A stretch of 56,729 bases of DNA from Sinorhizobium fredii USDA 205. Its GTDB lineage: Bacteria; Pseudomonadota; Alphaproteobacteria; Rhizobiales; Rhizobiaceae. This document shows positions 50,052-56,729 of this stretch, piece after piece. Positions within the stretch are counted from its first letter, which is position 1; each line of letters opens with the position of its first letter. The position numbers and the translations under genes were made by a program. The stretch lies in contig NZ_AUTC01000149.1 of NCBI RefSeq assembly GCF_001461695.1, positions 1 through 56,729 on the forward strand, written 5' to 3'. The notes under the pieces were generated by a model that did not search any database, was not told the origin of the DNA, and worked only from the letters and a program-made list of their open reading frames with translations.

Positions 50052-51779
50052 CTAGGGCGCAACAGGGAGCGGCTTGCCCTCGCCAAATATCGCCTTGGAA
50101 TAATCTAGCAAGCGATATTGATAGGCGACGGCTTCATCTCCGACAAAGATTTTCTTGTTAACCGCTCCACGTTCAACGATTTGACGGGGCGGAATGACAA
50201 CCTCGGTCACATGGGTAGGAGTATAGGGCAGAGCGAATTTGCCTTGAATCTCATTAGGATCGAGTCCTTTGACTTGCTCCGGTCGAAAAACCCAAGCTCC
50301 CTCTTTTCCATTTATCCCTTCCGCATAAACACGAGCATAGCGCTCCTCGCCTATCGTCTCGTAACGGTATACTCGCGTGCCCTCCCTATAGGGCGGTTCA
50401 GTCAGCTTGTATCGATTCTTCAGCATCGCGTTGACTTCCTCTGCGGTCTGCGACTCGACCTTAAATATCTGCTTGTTTAAAGTCCGGCTGTCACTCATAG
50501 CCTCCAGCGCGCGGGATATTCTATAAGGTTCATCGCCGATGCCAGCCGTCATCACGCCGAGCACTGCAAGCAGACGCTCACTTTCTGAAAGCTTTTCGCC
50601 ATTTAGAAGGCTTTCTCCAATGACTGCCTCGTAAACGTCGCGCCCAAATCCTACTACCGGGGTCACCCCAAGGGCGATATCGAGTAGTGCCTCGGCCATC
50701 CTGCGAGACGCTTCCGCTTGTTCGATGTCATTTTTCTCCGCCGCCCGGGTGCCTTGCTGGACGGCCCTCAAACCCGCCCTACGCGCCAACTGTTCTGAAC
50801 GCGTAGCTGGAGCCACAGAATTAAAGCGCGCTTTGAGATCACTAAGCGCCTTGAGGAGACCGCCCTTTGCGGGCGGTACATCCGCCCCTCCCCCAGACCC
50901 AGCGACAACTTTGGCATATTGATCAGATACGGCGTCAAGTACGTTATCAACGCCATTTTCGGCCGTCGCAAGGTAGCGCTCATAGTTTGGCGCTTCAGCG
51001 TTCTTTGCTATATTGGAATACTTCGAGACGTATGACTTTGCGTTGAAAGAGAAATCGCAGAACCCCTCATTACATACATTCGCCATCCTTTCATATTTCG
51101 CGATCACGCCACCCATTTGTTTTCTTATCGATGTCGCGACTTGCTCATCCGTTCCAGGCGCATGCTGAACAAGCGTGGACATGCGCTCTGGCGTTAAAGT
51201 TGATGCCCTTATCTCTTCGACCAGCTTCTGAAATTCGCCTTCTTGACTTTCACGTTGCTGTTCAGAATAAAGGTGTCCCTCCCCCCACTGCTTCGTTATT
51301 TCGCTCTTAATACTCGCCTCTGTGGAGGCATACTTCTCCTTGAGAAAGTCGATGTATGACGCGATTTCAGCTTTGGCCCGCGCCATGCCTTCTTGGGCAT
51401 CGCCTCGGCCGAATAGATTGGAAAGTTGACGATTTATGCTTTGATTCAACTGATTGAGGATAGGTGACGCTATGCTAGGCCCCGCCCCGCCGGTGCTCGG
51501 TTCGACGCCAGGTGTTGAGACGTCACCTCCTGATACAGAGCCGTCGCCCGGACCCGATGTGCCTCCTGCGTTGCATTGCTTTCCTGTGCATTCCGTGGGC
51601 TCCTCGAAGTAGAAGATCCACTGCTGCTCGGTTGCACTGTTCCAGCTTTCCGAAGCGTTACCCGGAGTGTCAACTGTTGCACCTTGCGCATGGCTGCGAT
51701 CGACAGGCATGCATACTGCGGCGAACACCGCAACAACGCAGTAGAGGTGGTGGCTATTTCGCTCGATTAGCCGCAGCAA
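50052..51779 (-). CDS. Sec-exported pretoxin-TG-type polymorphic toxin candidate
   Basis: The 575-residue protein has a signal peptide (cleavage near DRSHA|QG, residue 32), a Gly/Pro/Ser-rich linker, and a long helical region. A hydrophobic pre-toxin TG-like segment follows at about residue 385 (DIALGVTPVVGFGRDVYEAVIGESLLNGEKLS). The C-terminal 130 residues (GTRVYRYETIGEERYARVYAEG, KFALPYTPTHVTEVVIPP) resemble ADP-ribosyltransferase-like toxin tips, with low confidence. The TTG start has a perfect AAGGAGG site inside the end of the preceding gene. The region is AT-richer than its neighbours, indicating recent acquisition. Confidence 0.7.
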   Translation of the reverse strand: MLRLIERNSHHLYCVVAVFAAVCMPVDRSHAQGATVDTPGNASESWNSATEQQWIFYFEEPTECTGKQCNAGGTSGPGDGSVSGGDVSTPGVEPSTGGAGPSIASPILNQLNQSINRQLSNLFGRGDAQEGMARAKAEIASYIDFLKEKYASTEASIKSEITKQWGEGHLYSEQQRESQEGEFQKLVEEIRASTLTPERMSTLVQHAPGTDEQVATSIRKQMGGVIAKYERMANVCNEGFCDFSFNAKSYVSKYSNIAKNAEAPNYERYLATAENGVDNVLDAVSDQYAKVVAGSGGGADVPPAKGGLLKALSDLKARFNSVAPATRSEQLARRAGLRAVQQGTRAAEKNDIEQAEASRRMAEALLDIALGVTPVVGFGRDVYEAVIGESLLNGEKLSESERLLAVLGVMTAGIGDEPYRISRALEAMSDSRTLNKQIFKVESQTAEEVNAMLKNRYKLTEPPYREGTRVYRYETIGEERYARVYAEGINGKEGAWVFRPEQVKGLDPNEIQGKFALPYTPTHVTEVVIPPRQIVERGAVNKKIFVGDEAVAYQYRLLDYSKAIFGEGKPLPVAP

Positions 51780-52359
51780 GATCGGCCTCCTTTTGTGAAA
51801 GGGTATCGATAATCCCGCTCAACTTTGCAACCAGAGGATCCATTGCAGGGTGGACCACGTCAATTGTTGCCTGCTCGCTTAGTGCGCCAACTAAATCTAT
51901 AAAACCGTAGTATTCATAAATAATCTCTCTGTAATCAGCAGAATTGTCGCTACAAAAAACATCCAGCGCTAGTCTGTCCCTACGAGCTGCCATCTCGGCG
52001 CATACTTTTGCGACGCTCAACTGTCCCTCAGCTCGCTTCAAAATTTCTTGATATCGGGTCAGAAGAACAGAAATAGACTCTAGGGTGACGAGCTGATTGT
52101 TAAGCAGTTTCAGATAGTTGAGAGCACCCTCACGATCATACGAGTGCGTTACAAGCGGCGATCCATTCCTTGCCGACTCGCGGTAGGTTTGCAGTTCCTG
52201 GCGAGTAAGTGGAAGTACTCCAGTTTCAGCCGGACCCTCTAATAAGTCGGCTGCCGTCGCAGGAGAAACAAGAAAAGAATGCTGAGGGACCACACACAGT
52301 TGAATGCATATGATGAAATGGGGAAGCACCGCTCGGTGAAATCGACCATGGCTGCGCAT
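51754..52359 (-). CDS. exported partner protein of the toxin-like gene
   Basis: The 201-residue protein has a hydrophobic N-terminal signal (VLPHFIICIQLCVVPQHSFLVSPATAA, cleavage about residue 37). The mature part is helical, with two cysteines (AKVCAEMAARRDRLALDVFCSD) and a C-terminal helix. GGGGGA precedes the ATG. It overlaps the toxin-like gene by 26 bp. A chaperone, adaptor or periplasmic immunity function is possible. No family is recognised. Confidence 0.65.
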   Translation of the reverse strand: MRSHGRFHRAVLPHFIICIQLCVVPQHSFLVSPATAADLLEGPAETGVLPLTRQELQTYRESARNGSPLVTHSYDREGALNYLKLLNNQLVTLESISVLLTRYQEILKRAEGQLSVAKVCAEMAARRDRLALDVFCSDNSADYREIIYEYYGFIDLVGALSEQATIDVVHPAMDPLVAKLSGIIDTLSQKEADLAAANRAK

Positions 52360-52641
52360 AGTAATTCCCCCTGTAGATGTCTAACTGTAACCGATTAGAA
52401 GTGTTATCACGATACTAGCAATATAACAATATTGCCACCCTTAACCCATTAGGGATTAAATCGCGGCATAGCCCGGGAGGCTCCCGAGTCCCGGCTCCAG
52501 TGCGGGTAATTCGCGACCCCACGTCGACGCTCCGTCAAAATTTTTGAAATTGCATTCAGCATCAGCACCCTCGCGCCCATGAATTGAATCTTGCAGACGC
52601 TGGTCGCCTCCTAGTCCCAGAAATTACTGGGACTTTCACAA
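52360..52641. other. intergenic junction before phage relics
   Basis: The first 80 bp are AT-rich and probably hold the promoter of the leftward toxin-like operon. The rest is GC-rich without genes, ending in an AGTCCCAG/CTGGGACT hairpin (52613-52634) directly before the terminase start. Confidence 0.5.
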
Positions 52642-53271
52642 ATGGCTCCTCGCAAGTCCGCATCTTCCCGGGTGCTGAAAACGACAAATACGACCCCGCA
52701 GCCTCCGGCATCCGTTACGGAGGCTTCAACACCCCTCGCATCCACGCGCTCAGAAGCCAAGGCGTGGCACTTATCGCTACAAAAGCTGGCCGCGTTTCTG
52801 GACCGTGACCGCAACACCGTCCAGAAATACATCGACCAGGGCATGCCGGTGGTCGAGAAATCCGATCGCGACCGCAGGATCTCGTGGGTCATCGACAGCG
52901 CAGAGGCCGTAGGGTGGCTCGAGGAGCGCGCAGCCACGAAGATTGCTGAGAAGATCGTGACGTCCGCGGGATGTCGGAAGATGAGGCCAAGGCACAGCCT
53001 GCCGTCTACAAGATGATCTCGTCATCGGTCGCTGCGGCCGAAGACATCCGCATCGTCGCCAAAGTTCAGGACATGCTCGATCTGATGCGTCAGGACAACA
53101 TCGAGCTGCTCCTTCGATTTGGAGCTGTACCTGACACCATTACCGGAAAGGTTGATGTTAGGATTTCCGCGAAGGTGCGTTCACTGGCGATCTCGCAGTC
53201 TACAGGCCCGTCTGGAAGCGTTTTGTCGACGCTTGCTATCTCGCCGATCTGGAAGCCGGAGCCGGGTAAGA
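52642..53271 (+). pseudogene. phage terminase small subunit (Nu1-like), frameshifted
   Basis: A helix-turn-helix part is intact: LQKLAAFLDRDRNTVQKYIDQGMPVVEKSDRDRRISWVIDSAEAVGWLEERAATKIAEKI. The frame then shifts at about 52965 to MSEDEAKAQPAVYKMISSSVAAAEDIRIVAKVQDMLDLMRQDNIEL. It shifts again to GDLAVYRPVWKRFVDACYLADLEAGAG, which ends with a stop at about 53271. DNA-packaging initiation subunits have this layout. At least two frameshifts disable it. Confidence 0.65.
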
Positions 53272-53274
53272 CCC

Positions 53275-53506
53275 TCGACGACTACTACGACGTGGAATTC
53301 ATGCCGCCCGTTGGGGGCCATATACACCCGTTCAAGAAGTCGCCGCTCCGAAGGAGGCGATCCGGATCGGCGTTATGAGCCGCAAGCGGGTAGCTTCAAT
53401 GTTCGGCGACGATGTCGAGGCTATCGATGAAGAGAACGCTCTCGATCAGCAGCGGGCGATGCGTCTTGGCCTCAAGGACGATGTCTATGGCGCGCTCGAG
53501 GGATGA
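53275..53506 (+). pseudogene. phage portal protein C-terminal remnant
   Basis: The stretch EAIRIGVMSRKRVASMFGDDVEAIDEENALDQQRAMRLGL matches the conserved C-terminal region of lambda-family portal proteins (KEA...G..SR...A..G.D.E..D.E.A.D..RA..LGL). The rest of the approximately 500-residue gene is absent. DDYYDVEFMPPVG just before it may come from the same protein. A short ORF (begins MSFDAILQSTLIEDELEKLD) follows at about 53504. Confidence 0.6.
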
Positions 53507-53798
53507 GCTTCGACGCCATCCTGCAGTCGACGCTCATTGAAGACGAGCTGGAGAAACTGGATACGGGCGGAGCATCGGATCCTGGTTCGATCCTGTCGGC
53601 CGGATGACGGCGAAACGGGCTTACAAGTTGCAAAAAATATCACGGAGATCTCCGTGAGTGCAGGAAAGTCACACATTGTAAGCCTTTGCTTAAAAACGGC
53701 TATTTCCAATCATGACCATGTCAAAACCTGTTGACGCCTGGCTACTGGGTCCGGTTTTCTGTGCGCGTACTCAACAGCACGCAGAAAGGGCTAGTACA

Positions 53799-53978
53799 GT
53801 GTACCTGGTTGACATGCACACTATTGGCGATGAGCGCCACTTCATCGTGATCGACACCTTGCACCCCGAACGCAACCGCATCGAGAAGGTCAGCGACGAG
53901 CGCTTCGCTGAGTTCCTGATGAAGGTTCTCGGTACTGACATTCCGCTGTCTGAAATCGAACAGGAGATCGCAGCATGA
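53799..53978 (+). CDS. small hypothetical protein
   Basis: A 59-residue form begins at GTG (VYLVDMHTIGDERHFIVIDTLHP) after AGAAAGGG; ATG starts at 53712 (88 residues) and 53814 are alternatives. The sequence is a beta-hairpin followed by helices (DERFAEFLMKVLG). The stop overlaps the next ATG by 4 bp. The palindrome CACGGAGATCTCCGTG at 53641-53656 could be the operator for this operon. The function is unknown. Confidence 0.5.
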   Translation: MYLVDMHTIGDERHFIVIDTLHPERNRIEKVSDERFAEFLMKVLGTDIPLSEIEQEIAA

Positions 53979-54397
53979 GCACGACCGTGGTTATCAAGGC
54001 ATCGGAAGTGACCCGTCTCGTTGAGGTGTTTGCTCAGGCGGCAGCCGACCTCGTCGATCATGTGACCGAGTCCTTCGGGCCGGATCATATTTTGCCTCGC
54101 GCACATCTTTCGATGTGGGTTGAGGAGACGGTCGGGGGAGACGTACTCGCGAACCTGACGCTCGGCGATCCCGATGATATCACCCAGCCGGATGCCGTGC
54201 CGCCGGAAGGGCTGCCATCGGTCTTGTACCGCGTGGCTGACGCCGGGAGCTCGACCGCACGCGATGTCGTGCACGCGCTACGCTCCCCCGAGTTTCGCGC
54301 AGTCCTCGCCGATCGCGAGTTGATCGGGAAGATGCTTGGGCACGCTCGCTACGCCGCGTTCCTCGGATCCGATCAGGCAGAGGAGATCGCAGCATGA
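53975..54397 (+). CDS. hypothetical protein
   Basis: The 140-residue protein is alpha-helical and acidic (ASEVTRLVEVFAQAAADLVDHVTESFGPDH, HALRSPEFRAVLADRELIGKML). Its last residues (EEIAA) and the start (MSTTV) are shared with the neighbouring genes (EQEIAA before, MSTTV after), so gene junctions look duplicated. ATGA overlaps occur on both sides. No family. Confidence 0.6.
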   Translation: MSTTVVIKASEVTRLVEVFAQAAADLVDHVTESFGPDHILPRAHLSMWVEETVGGDVLANLTLGDPDDITQPDAVPPEGLPSVLYRVADAGSSTARDVVHALRSPEFRAVLADRELIGKMLGHARYAAFLGSDQAEEIAA

Positions 54398-54822
54398 GCA
54401 CCACCGTCGAACAGCGCATGCCGCTCGTGGACCACGAGTTCCGCTTCCGTCTTCCCAGCCCGATCTGGAACGGCTGCGACGAGGAGTGGATCCGCGAGAT
54501 GACGCTCGGGTCACGGGATTGGCTGAATTCACAGCCGCACGTCGTCGGATCCGTGCCCTACGAGGACGAGCTTTTCGCTTGCCTGTGGCGCGACCCGGAT
54601 CGCTCGCAAGGAGTAGACATCGTCTACATGATCATCGCGACTAAAGCTTACATCGACGCGCATCGTGATGACCGCAAGGGAGCGATCGCGGTCACACTCA
54701 GCCTCGGTGCGGGCAAGTCTTGCTACGACGTCGCGGATAAACTGAAGACCGAAGAATACCTCCACGACCTTCAGGCGGTGCTCGACGTCGTCCTTGGGCA
54801 AGGACGCCTGCGCGTAGTCTGA
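54394..54822 (+). CDS. hypothetical protein, last gene of a coupled trio
   Basis: A 142-residue protein of mixed alpha/beta (VDHEFRFRLPSPIWNGCDEEWIREM, VDIVYMIIATKAYIDAHRDDRKGAI). No motif is recognised. It overlaps the preceding stop by ATGA and is followed by a clear terminator, so the three genes form one operon. Confidence 0.6.
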   Translation: MSTTVEQRMPLVDHEFRFRLPSPIWNGCDEEWIREMTLGSRDWLNSQPHVVGSVPYEDELFACLWRDPDRSQGVDIVYMIIATKAYIDAHRDDRKGAIAVTLSLGAGKSCYDVADKLKTEEYLHDLQAVLDVVLGQGRLRVV

Positions 54823-54838
54823 GCCGCGCCCCGAATCC

Positions 54839-54872
54839 TTGAAGCCCTCGAATTTCGGGGGCTTTCATTTTT
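54839..54872 (+). terminator. Rho-independent terminator
   Basis: AAGCCCTCG-AATTT-CGGGGGCTT hairpin (one mismatch) followed by TCATTTTTG, 17 bp after the last gene of the trio. Confidence 0.8.
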
Positions 54873-54946
54873 GTTCACCATCGTTCTCTAATCTTCCAGC
54901 GCACCGGGTGGCGCTCCCGCTTCAGATAACTCTGGGACGAGAGCGA

Positions 54947-55111
54947 ATGCCCGCAGAACCTTCGACCGCGCCGGCACCTAACCAGCGCGCGCCGCGTCCT
55001 GGATCTGTTCGCGCGTTCGCAGGAGCACAGAACTCCGTCGACGAAGCCACGCGATCGTTCGACATCGTGATCACCACGGAGCATCCCGTTCGCCGCTTCC
55101 TCCCGGATGGC
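54947..55111 (+). pseudogene. prohead protease/capsid N-terminal remnant
   Basis: From ATG (54947) the frame reads through a Pro/Ala-rich start into ATRSFDIVITTEHPVRRFLPDG. That resembles the opening strand of HK97-type prohead proteases in rhizobial prophages (ATRT.E.V..T..PVRR). The frame then enters unrelated sequence within 12 residues. The rest of the gene is missing. Confidence 0.45.
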
Positions 55112-55123
55112 ATGGACTGCTGC

Positions 55124-55678
55124 TTATATCGAGGTCGATGAGGTTCTTGTCGCTGCCGGCGTTGGGAGAGGCGCCATCGGTTCGGAGGCGAAGTCGTTCA
55201 TGCATGGGGTATCGTTGTCGATTAGACTAATGATCTTGCTGGCAAGCGATGTGACGGCGTGATCTTCGTCGTCGCTCAGCAGAGGTCCGTGCCCGTATCT
55301 CGATGGCCAACCATCGCATAGAGTTCCACGGAAGGCGTCGAAACGATCATGCTTCACCATCAGCAGCAATTCCCTGCAGCCGGACGCGAGGTTCCGGAGC
55401 AGCGAGGCATCCAGAAAAATTCCGACCTCCGAAACTCCGTTCAGCACGATGCTGCCAGTGCACGCGGCCGGCAGCCGCTCCTTTTGATGCAGGACGAGAT
55501 CGGACAGCAGGTACAGAGCCTCCGCATGATCTAGCAACTCGATCCGTCGAAATCTTTCGAACGCCATCAACAAAGGCCGCCATTCGTAGACACTCCCTAT
55601 GCAGCGACGGCCAGAAGGGAAACCTGGTCCCTGATGCCGATTATAATGAGGGCGGCTGCCGTTCTGTGCCATTGCCAT
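55124..55678 (-). CDS. hypothetical protein
   Basis: A 184-residue protein starts at MAMAQNGSRP after GGGAGCGAAAC. The core is helical (FRRIELLDHAEALYLLSDLVLHQKERL, SLLRNLASGCRELLLMV) and ends with a Ser/Thr-rich tail. An internal start MAFERFRR at 55567 is an alternative. No family is recognised. Confidence 0.55.
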   Translation of the reverse strand: MAMAQNGSRPHYNRHQGPGFPSGRRCIGSVYEWRPLLMAFERFRRIELLDHAEALYLLSDLVLHQKERLPAACTGSIVLNGVSEVGIFLDASLLRNLASGCRELLLMVKHDRFDAFRGTLCDGWPSRYGHGPLLSDDEDHAVTSLASKIISLIDNDTPCMNDFASEPMAPLPTPAATRTSSTSI

Positions 55679-55957
55679 GTTTCGCTCCCGCTCCGTTGCC
55701 GCGATCACTATGATGTTCTGACCACCGGCTGTATGAAGCAAGGGCGAGAAAGACGCGGGGCCGAGGTGCAAGCGGCAAGAAAGGCCGGGCGGGCTCGAGT
55801 ATCTGAACGGATCGAGCATTTGGCATGTGCCTGATCGCGAGCCTCCGGGCGCAATCGACCACACCATGTACCGCTGGTCTTGGGCTGAGCATCGCAGACG
55901 GGATCCCACTGTAAAATCAGGGGACGGAGTGCATGCCTGGTGCGATGCCCAGATTTC

Positions 55958-56248
55958 TCAGAAGTAAGAAGCGATCCACGCTAGGAATGGACTCAATATT
56001 TCATAGATTTGAATGCCTAGCCAAGCCAAACCAAATAGCAGCGCCATGACAATACCCATTGCGAGATCATTGGGATCGACACCGCCCTTGCTCTTTTTAG
56101 CCTTCTTGAGCTGGGATGTTGGATTGGCAGGGTGAAAATTCTTCGCTCCCCAGAATGCATCTTTGTTGAACCGAGATGGCCGCGGCGCCCGGCAACGCGG
56201 CAACGGGAGAACATTACGCTCAAGACCGAATGGCCACGCTAGCGACAT
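55958..56248 (-). CDS. small membrane protein
   Basis: A 96-residue protein starts at MSLAWPFGLERN and overlaps the previous gene by 10 bp. A basic linker (QLKKAKKSKGGVDPND) precedes one or two membrane helices (LAMGIVMALLFGLAWLGIQIYEILSPFLAWIASYF). No family. Confidence 0.55.
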   Translation of the reverse strand: MSLAWPFGLERNVLPLPRCRAPRPSRFNKDAFWGAKNFHPANPTSQLKKAKKSKGGVDPNDLAMGIVMALLFGLAWLGIQIYEILSPFLAWIASYF

Positions 56249-56652
56249 GCCGTCCCGTGCCACCAGCCCTTGATCGCAGCCGTCATCCCGATATGCGCGA
56301 TGAGAAGTCCGTAGACAGCGCACGCGATCTTCGCACGGGCGCCGAGACCAAGGAACGACGGTGATCCTGTCTCTTTGCGCACCCGGCCCCGAGCCCTGCC
56401 CTTGACGGCGTAGTTCGTGAGAACGGCAAAGACTATGCCGAATAGGACGAAGACGCCGATTCGCGCGTCGCGGCCGACAAGGAGCGACCAGTCAAAGACC
56501 CCGAAGTACCACGCGGCGGAGGCGATGCACGCGACGATCGGGGCCATGTTCACAAACGATCCTGCGACCATCTTCCGCTCGTAGGCCTTGAGGCTCCGCT
56601 GGTAGTGCCCTGCGATCCTGTCGAGGATCTGCCGCGATACGGCCCCCTTCAT
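56239..56652 (-). CDS. membrane protein
   Basis: The 137-residue protein has three hydrophobic helices (VNMAPIVACIASAAWYFGVF, IGVFVLFGIVFAVLTNYAV, IACAVYGLLIAHIGMTAAI) joined by basic loops. It begins with a cytoplasmic basic helix (RQILDRIAGHYQRSLKAYERK). It is coupled with the smaller membrane gene following it. No known family. Confidence 0.6.
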   Translation of the reverse strand: MKGAVSRQILDRIAGHYQRSLKAYERKMVAGSFVNMAPIVACIASAAWYFGVFDWSLLVGRDARIGVFVLFGIVFAVLTNYAVKGRARGRVRKETGSPSFLGLGARAKIACAVYGLLIAHIGMTAAIKGWWHGTACR

Positions 56653-56670
56653 CCTGCTAGTGGATGGAAT

Positions 56671-56729
56671 CTAACACTTGGTGCCCACGTTGACGGCGGC
56701 AATGATTTTGTCGGGATCGGCAGTCCAGG
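56671..56729 (-). CDS. C-terminal end of a gene cut by the window edge
   Basis: The frame ends ...WTADPDKIIAAVNVGTKC, followed by TAG. The (WT)xDPDKIIAAVxxG ending is familiar from uncharacterised rhizobial element proteins, but I cannot assign a function from 18 residues. Confidence 0.5.
   Translation of the reverse strand, partial: WTADPDKIIAAVNVGTKC

Larger units (their letters stand above)
29431..56729. mobile_element. integrated element (degenerate prophage/plasmid-like), left end to window end
   Basis: The element begins at the tRNA fragment with an adjacent integrase. It carries an initiator with iterons, restriction-modification genes, terminase/portal/protease relics and many orphan genes. 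The right attachment site is not in the window. Boundaries other than the left one are unknown. Confidence 0.75.

Overview
The window looks like chromosome of a Sinorhizobium/Ensifer-type alphaproteobacterium. The evidence is an Rrf2 protein with the RirA cysteine triad, a PhyR/NepR general-stress pair with nearby EcfG-type promoters, a dppABCDF cluster and mmsA, and four copies of an approximately 107-bp RIME-like intergenic repeat. The species assignment is inference from gene content; no search was run.

The core part (1-29430) is high in GC and conventionally organised. Left to right it holds: a beta-propeller protein; a winged-helix/TPR-like regulator divergent from a DUF899 operon; a 985-residue RTX protein; metabolic and membrane genes; a stress block (about 8.3-15.6 kb) with phyR, nepR and five GGAAC-N16/17-CGTT promoters; a RidA protein with the dpp peptide transporter; a divergent rirA/fbpA iron locus; a thioesterase, an M48 protease and a DUF898 protein; and mmsA divergent from a LysR gene.

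At 29431-29475 a minus-strand 3' half of a tRNA gene (anticodon-loop GTG, CCA end, probably tRNA-His) marks the left edge of an integrated element. The element carries a tyrosine integrase and runs past the right end of the window. Its left half is a long leftward gene chain (38931 to 31276) joined mostly by ATGA overlaps. The chain begins with a plasmid-type replication initiator next to iteron-like repeats. It continues with an unknown 356-residue protein and a metallophosphoesterase, then a series of small proteins, six of which share a CxxC(G)-Cxx(H/C) zinc-finger-like motif. This array is the best candidate for an undescribed system.

The right half is a mosaic. It contains a flagellin N-terminal fragment, a large cytosine methyltransferase with a C-terminal extension, and an Eco29kI-like restriction-modification cassette (vsr, C5 methylase, GIY-YIG nuclease). 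It also has a nuclease, an AT-rich two-gene insert encoding a Sec-exported pretoxin-like protein and an exported partner, and decayed phage genes (terminase small subunit, portal, prohead protease). Several reading frames here are broken, which suggests an old prophage or plasmid-like element that has gained and lost cargo.
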